From Deltaproteobacteria bacterium (lineage in GTDB: Bacteria > Myxococcota_A > UBA796 > UBA2385), in contig JAEUKK010000014.1 in the NCBI GenBank assembly GCA_016792625.1, positions 1-50,112 of the forward strand: a stretch of DNA of 50,112 nucleotides. The letters are read 5' to 3'. The position numbers and the translations under genes are program-made. Below are positions 17,221 through 25,369 of the stretch, piece after piece. The first letter of the stretch is position 1. Each line of letters opens with the position of its first letter. The notes under the pieces were generated by a model. It did not search any database and was not told where the DNA came from. It was given only the letters and a program-made list of their open reading frames with translations.

Positions 17221-19365
17221 TCAGACGGCGAGGGCGGCGGTCTGGCCCGCGTGGGTGCAGCGGGCCGCCGGCAGCCGGAAGGTGAAGCGCGTGCCGCGGC
17301 CACGCTCGGAGTGCACCTCGATCTCGCCGCCCAGCGCGTGCACTTCGGCCCGCACCGCGCCCATGCCGACGCCGCGGCCCGACAGCTCGCTGACCTCGTC
17401 GCGGCTGCTGATGCCGTCGAGGAACAGCAGCTCCACGTTGTCTTGGGGGCGGAGCGCGCAGATCGCCGCCGCCTTGGCCTTGGCCCGCAGCCGCTCCCAG
17501 TCGATGCCCGCGCCGTCCTCCTCAATCTCGACGAGGAGCTCATCTCCGTCGATGGCCGCCCGCAGGTGCAGCTGCAGGGCGGCGGGTTTTCCGGCGGCGA
17601 GGCGCGTCGCCTCGGCTTCATAGGCGTGGTCGATCCCGTTGCGAATGACGTGGATGAGGCTGCCCCAGAAGGCCGCGGTGACCGTCGGGTCGGTGCGCGC
17701 GCCGCTGGTGCTGATGTGCACATCGGGCGCGGGTTTGCCCAGGCGCTCGCACAGGGCGGTGGCCTGGGCGCCCAGGCGCTCAAGGCGGCGGGCGGCGGGC
17801 TCGAGCTTCAGCGCGGCGATGCGCTGGGCGATCTCGGCGTGGGGGCGGCGCTCGAGCACCGCGCGCAGCAGGTCTTGCAGCTCGTGGTCGCCGATCTCGA
17901 TGCGCCCGGGGCCATGCTCGCCGAGCATGCGGCCGGCGCTGCTGCGCACCCGCTCCCAGGTCGCGGCGAGGCCGGCCCGCTCCTCGGGGGTCAGCGGGCT
18001 GTCGCGCTCGACCACCTCGGTCTCGAGCTGGTGCACGGCCTCGGTCACGCTGCTGAGGCCATAGAAGCCCGAATTGCCCTTCAGCGTGTGCAGCAGGCGC
18101 TTCTCGGTGGCCGCGTCCTCGGTGGCGGCGCTGAGCGTGCGCACGATGCGGTCGGCCTCGGCCACGAACTCGATCACGCCCACCCGGTCGCGGGCCACCC
18201 GGTCAAAGAGGGCGAGGGTCTCGCGCTGGGCCTGCTCGGCCGCCTCACGCTCGCGGGCCGCGGTCACGTCGGTCGCGATGACCAACACGCCCTGCAGCGC
18301 GCCGTCTTGGCGAAGCACCCGGTAGGACAGCGCGATGTGGGCCCCCTCCCGCTCGAAAGCTTGGGGCAGCTGGGTCACCAGCAGCTCGTCGGGCATCAGG
18401 CCCTCGACCAAGGATGACCAGCCGATCTCCCACCACAGCGCGGCGTCGGGGGAGACCGCCGACAGCTGCTCGTCGAAGCGGCCGCTGGGCGCGGGCGGGC
18501 CAAACAAGCGGGTGAAGGCGGCGCTGCGCTCGAGGCTCATCGTGCCGTCGGCGCCGACGGTCACGAGGCCTTGGTCGATGTTGCCAAGGAGCAGCGTCAC
18601 CTCGCCGCGCCGGCGCTCAATCTCGGCGTTGGCGGCCGAGAAGATCGCGGCGAGGCGGCGGCCATAGGCGGCCACGCCCGCCACCATCAGCCCGACCAGC
18701 ACGAGGATGCCGTAGGCCCCGGCTTGCAGCTTGTCGGCCTGGGCGAGCTGGGCGGCGAAGGTCTGCTCCTGCACGCGCTGGACGCCGCCTTGCAGCGCGG
18801 CGAGGTGCCCGCTGGCCTCGCCCAGGGCGCGGTCCATTCGGGCCATCTCGGCGCCGGCGGCCTCGCGGTCGCCGCGGCCCAGCGCGGTGAAGACCCCGAT
18901 GCTGGCCTGCTCGATCTCCAGCACGTGGCGGTCGGCCTCGTCAAGGTCGGCGAGCAGAGGGCCGGCGACCTCGGTCGGCACGCTGCGGCCGAGCTCGGCC
19001 CGCGCCGCGTGGCGCTGGGCCCGGTAGGTCTGCATCGCCGCGTCCCGGCGGGCGCGCTCGCCGACCAGGTCGCCGCTCTCGAACACATCGTTGCCGGGGC
19101 CATTGGCGACCGTGGCCAGCTGGCCGAGCGTGGTGAAGCCGGCCGCCCGCTGCGCCCAGACCTGGGCCTCGTCGACGCTGGATCGGTAGGTGTGGAGCAG
19201 CGCCGCGTTTAGGCCGACCGCGGCGAGCACGCTGAGCACGCTGAACCCACCAAGCGCGTGGTAGAGTCGCAGCCAAGTCGGCTTCGCGGCGCTGCCCGTG
19301 GCGCGGGGTCGCCCCTCGGAAGGTGGGTGGTTCGGGTCGGCGAGGGGCGGGGTCGACTGCGGCAT
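17221..19365 (-). CDS. Membrane CheA-like histidine kinase (sensor - PAS - HPt - HATPase), copy A
   Basis: 714 residues; the ATG is preceded by GGAG. Same architecture as the next gene: TM1, a periplasmic helical domain with NGPGNDVFE, TM2, a PAS-like domain, an HPt domain with HTLKG (likely phospho-acceptor His426), and an ATPase domain with RNGIDHA, EDGAGID and GRGVGMGAV. P5/CheW and receiver domains are absent. The two proteins are alignable end to end. The most conserved parts are the PAS-HPt junction and the ATPase; the periplasmic part has drifted more but keeps its core motif. Its start lies 81 bp from the divergent M60-like gene, so the two share a short promoter region. It could respond to a related but different signal from its neighbour, or form heterodimers with it; both are inference. 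Confidence 0.85.
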   Translation of the reverse strand: MPQSTPPLADPNHPPSEGRPRATGSAAKPTWLRLYHALGGFSVLSVLAAVGLNAALLHTYRSSVDEAQVWAQRAAGFTTLGQLATVANGPGNDVFESGDLVGERARRDAAMQTYRAQRHAARAELGRSVPTEVAGPLLADLDEADRHVLEIEQASIGVFTALGRGDREAAGAEMARMDRALGEASGHLAALQGGVQRVQEQTFAAQLAQADKLQAGAYGILVLVGLMVAGVAAYGRRLAAIFSAANAEIERRRGEVTLLLGNIDQGLVTVGADGTMSLERSAAFTRLFGPPAPSGRFDEQLSAVSPDAALWWEIGWSSLVEGLMPDELLVTQLPQAFEREGAHIALSYRVLRQDGALQGVLVIATDVTAAREREAAEQAQRETLALFDRVARDRVGVIEFVAEADRIVRTLSAATEDAATEKRLLHTLKGNSGFYGLSSVTEAVHQLETEVVERDSPLTPEERAGLAATWERVRSSAGRMLGEHGPGRIEIGDHELQDLLRAVLERRPHAEIAQRIAALKLEPAARRLERLGAQATALCERLGKPAPDVHISTSGARTDPTVTAAFWGSLIHVIRNGIDHAYEAEATRLAAGKPAALQLHLRAAIDGDELLVEIEEDGAGIDWERLRAKAKAAAICALRPQDNVELLFLDGISSRDEVSELSGRGVGMGAVRAEVHALGGEIEVHSERGRGTRFTFRLPAARCTHAGQTAALAV

Positions 19366-19446
19366 GCGGGCTCCGGGTGATGCGCCCCCTTCGGACTGGC
19401 CCGTTTGGGTCTTGAGCGGCTCCGGCCGCGGTGGAGCGCGAGAGAT

Positions 19447-21957
19447 ATGTCAGCGATGCTCTTTTGGTCCGATGTGCGCCGTAGGCGCCCACCTTCCGCG
19501 CCGCGCCTCCTCCCCCCTGTCTGGGCCGTCCTGGTCGCGGCGCTGGGCCCGGCCTGCACCGGCGACGACAAAGCCGAGGCCCCGAGCGAGGTCGAGGGCG
19601 GCGATGGGGCCGATGGCAGCGACGGCGCCGATGGTGCCGATGGGGGCGCCGACACCGGCGACTGCCCCGAGGGCACGGTGTGGGACGGCAGCGCCTGTGT
19701 CGGGGTCGACGAGTGCGCCGAAGACAACGGCGGCTGCGGTGATCCCACGCTCTGGTCTTGCGCCGACACCGCCGAGGCGCCGCCCACCTGCACCTTCCTC
19801 TGCGGCCCCGACCACGAGGCCATCGCCGATGGCGTCAGCAGCGTCGATCTGGGCGGCAGCTTGCCCTCGGCCCTCGTCCTCTCGGGCCAAGCGACCTGCC
19901 CGATCATGCTGGATGAGGGCGGCAAGGTGGTGGTGGGCAGCGGCCGTTTTGGTGAGGGGCGCTTCATCGAGGTCGGCCACGAGGGGCTGCTCTCGGGCGC
20001 GGCCGGCGGTGATGGTGCGCGCCTCGCCGCCAACGCCGCGCGCTGGGCGGCGGGTGAGGGCCGGCGGGCGGTGGTCGAGCCGGGCCTCGGCGCGGTCAAC
20101 AGCCTGCTCGAGGCCGAGGGCTTCACCGTGCGTGTCGTGGGCAGCGGCCCCTCGCTCATCGAGGCCCTGGCCGAGGCCGATCTCTATGTGGCCACCACCT
20201 ATGGCGAGCGTGGCGCCGACGAGATTGACGCGCTGCACAGCTTTGTCGACGCGGGTGGCGGCATGATGCTCGGCGGCCACGCCTGGTGGTGGGCGTATAG
20301 CACCGGCCTCGACCCGGCCCTCGGCTACCCCGGCAACGCCGTGCTCGGGCCGATGGGCCTCTGGGTCACCGCCGAGACCACCGACGGCGGCGTCGATGTG
20401 GTCGGGGCGGCGGCGGCCAGCGACCTGCTGCACCACCGCCGCGCCCTCGACCTGCTGCTCGCCCACCTCGCCGGCGCCGCTCCGCTCGACCGACCCGATC
20501 AGGTCACCGGCGCGGCCACGGTGGGCTTTGCGATCAGCGCCCTCCCCCTGAGCGTCGCGGCCTACTTTGACCCCGCGCGGGCCTTCCTCTCCGCTTTGCC
20601 GCGACCGGTGGTCCCCACCGAGGCGGCGCCGATCTCACCGTCCAGCGCGCCGATCGAGGGGGTGGTGCTGCGGCTCGAGAGCAAGCTCGCCACCCAGGCC
20701 GCGGTCGACGAGGTGGTGGTGCCGGCCTCGGCGGCCGACTTCCCCGGCGAGCCCGAGCCGGGCGCGGTGGTCGGGCGGCTCAGCCTTCCCCTCCGCCCGC
20801 GCTTTGTGGGCTACCCCTCCTTTTATGCCTTTAGCGGGGCGGGCAGCCCGCTCTGGCTCTCCACCGGGGCCTGGGCGCTGGCCGGCGGGCCGGTCACGGC
20901 GCAGATCCCCGCCGCCTGGGCGGGTCAGGGCCTGCGCCTGCGCATCGGCGGCTGGACCGACACCCTCTGGCACCTCGACGACTGGTGGCGCAACCCCGAG
21001 ATCAGCCGCAGCGAGCCCCTCGAGGCTGAGATCACCGAGCTGGTCTCTGGTTTTGGCGGCCTCGTCTACCTTGAGGTGCCGGCGGGGCTCGACCTGCCCG
21101 AGGGTGAGCTGCTGCTCGACGGCGTCATCGCCGCCCCTCGCTACGTACGCGGCGAGACCACCGACCCGAGCTGGGCCGAGGCGCCCGCCCCCTGGGCCGA
21201 GCTCGAGGGTGAGCACGTGGTGCTCATGTTGCCCCGCGGGGCGGCCGCTGAGGTTGACGACCCCGAGGCCCTCCTCGCCCTGTGGGACGCGGTGCTCGAA
21301 GCCGACGCCGCGCTGGCCGCGATGCCCCTGCCCCGGCCCCGCAAGGAGCGCATCCAGCTCGACCGCCAGATCAGCGCGGGGTGGATGCACTCGGGCTACC
21401 CGATCATGGCCTACACCGCGGTGCAGACCGAGCTCAGCGATCTGGACGCGCTGACCAGCGTGGGCAGCTGGGGCGCCTTCCACGAGCTCGGCCACAACCA
21501 CCAGCACCGGAGCGCCGAGCTCGACGGCACCACCGAGGCCACGGTCAACCTCTGGTCGGTCTACGCGATGGAGGAGGTCGTCGGCCTGCCCCGCGGAGAG
21601 GCCCACCCGGCCCTCGCCCCGGCCGAGCGCGCGGCGCGCATCGATGACTACATCGCCGGCGGGCGCGACTACGCCGCCGACTGGAGCGTGTGGACCGCGC
21701 TCGAGACCTACCTGCAGGTCCAAGAGCGCTTCGGCTGGGCGCCGATCCAGCGGGTCTTCGCCCGCTACCGCGCCGAGACGGCGGCCCCGGCCGATGAGCA
21801 GGCCCGCCTCGACCGCTGGGCGACCTGGTCCAGCGAAGAGGTCGGCATGGACCTCAGCGGCTTCTACCGGGCGTGGGGCTGGCCCCTCTCCGCCTCGGTC
21901 GACGCGAGCCTCGCCGGCCTGCCCGACTGGACGGATCACCCGCTCGCTGGCCGCTGA
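19447..21957 (+). CDS. M60/TCAF-like metallopeptidase lipoprotein
   Basis: 836 residues. The N-terminus is basic then hydrophobic, ending in a probable lipidation Cys37 (an imperfect lipobox), followed by an Asp/Gly-rich linker. A Cys-rich segment (VDECAEDNGGC) resembles an EGF-like module. Residues about 125-330 look like the class I amidotransferase-like domain found next to M60 domains (FVDAGGGMMLGGHAW). The C-terminal half is a peptidase M60 domain with the zinc motif HELGH at 679-683 and a candidate third ligand Glu697. The same order (amidotransferase-like domain then M60) is known from animal TRPM8 channel-associated factors. Bacterial M60 enzymes cleave mucin-like glycoproteins, so an external glycoprotein protease is the best guess. 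It is transcribed divergently from the CheA-like kinase. Confidence 0.83.
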   Translation: MSAMLFWSDVRRRRPPSAPRLLPPVWAVLVAALGPACTGDDKAEAPSEVEGGDGADGSDGADGADGGADTGDCPEGTVWDGSACVGVDECAEDNGGCGDPTLWSCADTAEAPPTCTFLCGPDHEAIADGVSSVDLGGSLPSALVLSGQATCPIMLDEGGKVVVGSGRFGEGRFIEVGHEGLLSGAAGGDGARLAANAARWAAGEGRRAVVEPGLGAVNSLLEAEGFTVRVVGSGPSLIEALAEADLYVATTYGERGADEIDALHSFVDAGGGMMLGGHAWWWAYSTGLDPALGYPGNAVLGPMGLWVTAETTDGGVDVVGAAAASDLLHHRRALDLLLAHLAGAAPLDRPDQVTGAATVGFAISALPLSVAAYFDPARAFLSALPRPVVPTEAAPISPSSAPIEGVVLRLESKLATQAAVDEVVVPASAADFPGEPEPGAVVGRLSLPLRPRFVGYPSFYAFSGAGSPLWLSTGAWALAGGPVTAQIPAAWAGQGLRLRIGGWTDTLWHLDDWWRNPEISRSEPLEAEITELVSGFGGLVYLEVPAGLDLPEGELLLDGVIAAPRYVRGETTDPSWAEAPAPWAELEGEHVVLMLPRGAAAEVDDPEALLALWDAVLEADAALAAMPLPRPRKERIQLDRQISAGWMHSGYPIMAYTAVQTELSDLDALTSVGSWGAFHELGHNHQHRSAELDGTTEATVNLWSVYAMEEVVGLPRGEAHPALAPAERAARIDDYIAGGRDYAADWSVWTALETYLQVQERFGWAPIQRVFARYRAETAAPADEQARLDRWATWSSEEVGMDLSGFYRAWGWPLSASVDASLAGLPDWTDHPLAGR

Positions 21958-22145
21958 GCCGCCGCGCGGGCCCTCGCCTCGGCCCCACCTTCGCCGCCCT
22001 GTGGCCGCGGCGCGCCCGCCCCAGCCACAGGCGCCTGCGCTGGACTGGCCCTGCCTGACGTCAACTTGACCACGTGTGGGCGGCCCCGCCCTCCCGCGCG
22101 GGTAGCCTCTGCGGAGCCTCCCCCTCGGCACCCGCGGGCCCAACC

Positions 22146-23552
22146 TTGGTCTTCACCTCGTTTCCGTTCGCGGCCTTCCTGTTGGCCTTCTGGCCCGGCT
22201 TTCGCCTGCTTCGGGGCAAGGCCCAGCGCCTCTGGCTGCTGATCGGCTCGCTGGCCTTTTATGGCTGGTTCGACTGGCGCTTCCTCGGCCTGCTGCTGCT
22301 CAGCGCGGGCGTCGACTTCGTGGCCGGCCAGCTGGTCGAAGACCCGGCCCGCCGTGGCCGCCGGCTGGTGCTCGTGCTCAGCCTGGTGGTCAACCTCGGC
22401 GTGCTGTTCTTGTTTAAGTACGCGGGCTGGGCGGTCACCCAGATTAACGCGCTATTGCCCATCCTCGGCGTTCCCGGCCAGTACCCGGTGCCCAACCTTC
22501 CGCTGCCCGTGGGCTTGAGCTTCTACACCTTCCAATCGATGGCCTACACCATCGACGTGTACCGGGGCCACACCCGCGCCACGCGCTCTCCGCTTGACTT
22601 CTTGGCGTTTATCTCCTTCTTTCCCCAGCTCGTCGCCGGGCCGATCGAGCGCAGCCGCGACCTGCTCCCCCAGATCGAGGCGGGCCCGCAGGTCGACCGG
22701 GCCCGCCAGCACAGCGGCGCCTGGCTCGCGCTGGTCGGCTTCTGGAAGAAGTTGTTCGTGGCCGACAACCTCGCGGTGCTGGTTGGCGCGGTCTACGACG
22801 ACCCGGCGGGCGCGGCCGACCCCTGGATGGTGCTCGCCGCGACCTGGGCCTTCACCCTGCAGATCTACTGCGACTTCTCGGGCTACTCCGACATCGCCCG
22901 CGGGGTCGCGCGGATGCTCGGCTACGAGCTGACCCTGAATTTCGACCTGCCGCTTTGGGCCACCTCGCCCCAAGACCTCTGGCGGCGCTGGCACATTTCG
23001 CTCAGCCACTGGCTGCGCGACTACCTCTACATCCCGCTGGGCGGCAGCCGCCACGGCCTGCTCCGCACCCAGATCGCCCTGCTGCTCACCATGTTGCTCG
23101 GCGGGCTCTGGCACGGTGCCGCGTGGACCTTCATCGCCTGGGGCGCCTGGCATGGGCTCGGGCTGGCGGTCGACCGCGCGCTGCGGGGCCGCGGGGCGCG
23201 TGACCCTGGCGGGGCCTTGGGTCTGCTGCTCGCGCCGCTGATGTTCCAGTTCACCGCGCTGGGCTTCTTGTGGTTCCGCGCCCACGACCTGCCCCAAGCC
23301 ACCGCCCTGCTCGGCGCCCTCAGCGAGCTGCCCGCGGCGGGCCCCTCGGATGCGGCGGGGGTCGCGCTCCGCCAGCTGGGCGTGGTGGCGGCGCCGCTGC
23401 TGCTCATCGAGGCGTGGATGAAGGCCAAGGGCCTCGAGCCCTGGCTGCGGCTGCCCGTGCCCTTTCAGCTGCTGTTGGCGGCGGTGCTGTTCTTGTGCGC
23501 GGTGGTGTTGGGGGCGAGCTTTTCGCGGAGTTTTATCTACTTCCAGTTTTAG
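22146..23552 (+). CDS. MBOAT-family O-acyltransferase, AlgI-like
   Basis: 468 residues if translation starts at the TTG at 22146, which gives the MVFTSFPF opening typical of AlgI-like proteins (MVFSS...). An upstream GTG would add 24 non-conserved residues. About ten membrane segments. Family signatures are clear: LPVGLSFYTFQSM, FFPQLVAGPIER, DFSGYSDIARG, LWRRWHISLSHWLRDY, and GGLWHGAAW with the expected catalytic His323. AlgI/DltB relatives move acetyl or acyl groups across the inner membrane onto exopolysaccharide or wall polymers. No AlgJ/AlgX-type partner that would finish the transfer is found beside it, so the acceptor is unknown. The next gene is convergent, 15 bp away. Confidence 0.88.
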   Translation: MVFTSFPFAAFLLAFWPGFRLLRGKAQRLWLLIGSLAFYGWFDWRFLGLLLLSAGVDFVAGQLVEDPARRGRRLVLVLSLVVNLGVLFLFKYAGWAVTQINALLPILGVPGQYPVPNLPLPVGLSFYTFQSMAYTIDVYRGHTRATRSPLDFLAFISFFPQLVAGPIERSRDLLPQIEAGPQVDRARQHSGAWLALVGFWKKLFVADNLAVLVGAVYDDPAGAADPWMVLAATWAFTLQIYCDFSGYSDIARGVARMLGYELTLNFDLPLWATSPQDLWRRWHISLSHWLRDYLYIPLGGSRHGLLRTQIALLLTMLLGGLWHGAAWTFIAWGAWHGLGLAVDRALRGRGARDPGGALGLLLAPLMFQFTALGFLWFRAHDLPQATALLGALSELPAAGPSDAAGVALRQLGVVAAPLLLIEAWMKAKGLEPWLRLPVPFQLLLAAVLFLCAVVLGASFSRSFIYFQF

Positions 23553-23567
23553 CCCCGCGCCCCACCC

Positions 23568-24440
23568 TCAGCCCCGCGGCCCGAGCAGGCGGTGCAGCAC
23601 GGGGCGCCAGAGCTCGGCGGGCAGGGCGGCGCAGAGGCATGAGCCCATGATGAACTGCCACCAGCCCACGGTGGTGCTGATCTCGAGACCAGCGTGCAGG
23701 CCGATGCACAGGGCGGCGGTCAGCGCGCGGGTGGGGCGCAAGAGAAGCAGCAGCGGCGCGGCCAGCTCAAGGCCCCAAGCGAAGTAGGCCAAGAAGCGCA
23801 GGGGGCCGGCGACGCTGGTGAAGTCGAGGGCCACCCACCGCGAGAACACGCCGCTGGTCAGCGCTTCCCACAAGATGTGGCCGGTCAGCCAGGCCTCATC
23901 GTCGACCCGGTGCCAGGCGGCGGCGAGGTAGATGCAGCCCATGTGCACCCAGAGCAGACGGGGCCCCCAGCCGCTGATCTCGGCGGGGCCCACCGCTGCG
24001 CCGGGGCGTCGGCCGCCGGCCCGCCAGGCGTCGACCGAGGCCGCCGCGCCGCCCCCGCCGAAGGCGACGAGCAGCACGAACAGCGGCGTGGTCGTGCCCC
24101 AGCCCCAGGTCCAGGTGTCGAGCCGGCCGATGAGGGCGGTGTGGCAGGCGGCGAGCAGCAGGGCGCTGGTGCGGGTCCACGCGCCGAGCATCAGGCCGAG
24201 GCTGCCGACCAGCAGGCCAATCTCGAGCGGGAGCAGGGCGCCCTCGGTCCAGTGGGCGCCGCGGGGTGAGCCAAAAATCGCCGCGGCCCCGCCCGGCCCG
24301 TAGAGCGCGCCCAGGCGGGGCAGGGTGAAGCTCCAGGCCATCAGGCAGGACAGGCCGAGCAGGGCCCGCGCGGCGCCCAGCGGCGCGGCGGGCAGCGGCG
24401 CGAAGATGGCGTGGTCAACGGCATAGATGAGGCGTCGCAT
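23568..24440 (-). CDS. HTTM-domain membrane protein (vitamin K-dependent carboxylase-like)
   Basis: 290 residues from the ATG at 24440, which overlaps the TGA of the upstream gene (ATGA), so start and coupling support each other; a longer upstream reading frame is rejected. Six to eight membrane segments. The segment LLWVHMGCIYLAAAWHRVDDEAWLTG fits the HTTM signature (Tyr, then an Ala-rich helix, then a W-x-x-G element). HTTM proteins are distant relatives of gamma-glutamyl carboxylase; most bacterial members have no known substrate. The coupled neighbour is a small anchored protein that may be its partner or target. Confidence 0.75.
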   Translation of the reverse strand: MRRLIYAVDHAIFAPLPAAPLGAARALLGLSCLMAWSFTLPRLGALYGPGGAAAIFGSPRGAHWTEGALLPLEIGLLVGSLGLMLGAWTRTSALLLAACHTALIGRLDTWTWGWGTTTPLFVLLVAFGGGGAAASVDAWRAGGRRPGAAVGPAEISGWGPRLLWVHMGCIYLAAAWHRVDDEAWLTGHILWEALTSGVFSRWVALDFTSVAGPLRFLAYFAWGLELAAPLLLLLRPTRALTAALCIGLHAGLEISTTVGWWQFIMGSCLCAALPAELWRPVLHRLLGPRG

Positions 24441-25072
24441 CACTTCCCCCGGTACCAAGAGGGCGGGTCTTGGGGCTCGACCACCGGGGGCAGCTTGCCC
24501 GCTGGGCAGGCGAGCACGCCGAGGGTGCCCCGCCCGTGCCGCTCGCCGCGCCGACCGAAGCGGCGGGCGGTGGTGAAGACCTCGAGGCGCACGCCCGAGG
24601 GCGCGACCTCGGCTTGCCAGTGCTGCGGCGAGGTGCAGAACCAGCGCAGCAGCTTGCGGGGGGCCGTGTGCTTCCGCGCGGCCTCGTAGGCGGCCTCTTC
24701 GCGGTCGGTGCCGCCGGCGATGCTCGGCCCGGTGATCCGCCCCTTGCCGAGCAAGCGGTACATCAGGGTGTCGACGACATCCTCGCCGAGCCAGGGGGTG
24801 CCGGTCTCGAGGCCCTCGGGCCACTCCTCGACCACCCGGGTGCTGCCGTCGCGCTCGATGGCCACCACCCGCAGGGCCCAGCGGTGGGGGTGCCAGCTGC
24901 CCGGCAGGCCGGGGAAGACCTCGTGTGAGAAGCGCAGGCCGAGGGGCTCAATGAGCAGGTCACGAGCCCAGGCGTGCGGGCGCGAGAGGCCGGGGATCTT
25001 GAGCACCGCGGGGACCGAGGCGAGCACGAGGAAGCCGGCGAGCGCGAGCCAAGTCAGCGAGCGCGCCGCCAT
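24440..25072 (-). CDS. Small membrane-anchored protein coupled to HTTM gene, unknown function
   Basis: 210 residues from the ATG at 25072 (an in-frame GTG at 25105 would add 11 residues). One N-terminal hydrophobic segment (about 6-24) is followed by a soluble domain. I do not recognise the family. The sequence has WHPHRWALRVVAIERDG and WFCTSPQHW motifs and no obvious catalytic triad. Related small proteins are often found next to HTTM-domain genes, and the 4-bp overlap with that gene argues for a joint role. The 3' half is rich in Arg (RRFGRRGERHGRG). Confidence 0.65.
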   Translation of the reverse strand: MAARSLTWLALAGFLVLASVPAVLKIPGLSRPHAWARDLLIEPLGLRFSHEVFPGLPGSWHPHRWALRVVAIERDGSTRVVEEWPEGLETGTPWLGEDVVDTLMYRLLGKGRITGPSIAGGTDREEAAYEAARKHTAPRKLLRWFCTSPQHWQAEVAPSGVRLEVFTTARRFGRRGERHGRGTLGVLACPAGKLPPVVEPQDPPSWYRGK

Positions 25073-25225
25073 TTTGGCGGTAGACGGCAGGGGAGCAGAG
25101 GGCACGCGCGGCCTCCAGGCTGGGTGAGCGAGGGGGTGCGCACCGGGGCCTCCCGTCGGCGGAGCGGTGCGCGCGCGCCAAGATAGCCGGTCGATCCTGA
25201 ACCGTGGCGAATGTGGGGCGCCGAC

Positions 25226-25346
25226 GGCCCCCCGCCGCGCTCGCCGGGGCCCCGGTCGGCGCTCCGGCTGCGCCGGGATCGCCGCCCGCCCGGCTTCGGT
25301 CGCTGCGCGACCGCCGCTGCGCGGCGCGCTCTGGTCGGCCGGGCGC
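25226..25346. repeat. 121-bp palindrome-rich repeat, copy 1
   Basis: Identical over 121 bases to the copy at 27224-27344 and in the same orientation. It contains a perfect 12-bp palindrome (25244-25255) and three stem-loops that each close on a TGC loop: 25264-25276, 25297-25313 (7-bp stem) and 25313-25325. It lies 23 bp past the stop of the pectinacetylesterase-like gene on the minus strand and could act as its terminator. Confidence 0.9.
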
Positions 25347-25369
25347 GGGCGGGGTGAGGCGCTCGTGCT

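Noticed and set aside
23568..24824. Longer HTTM protein starting near 24824
   Set aside because: The extra 128 residues are Arg/His/Pro-rich antisense to the small anchored protein; the ATGA-coupled start at 24440 is better.
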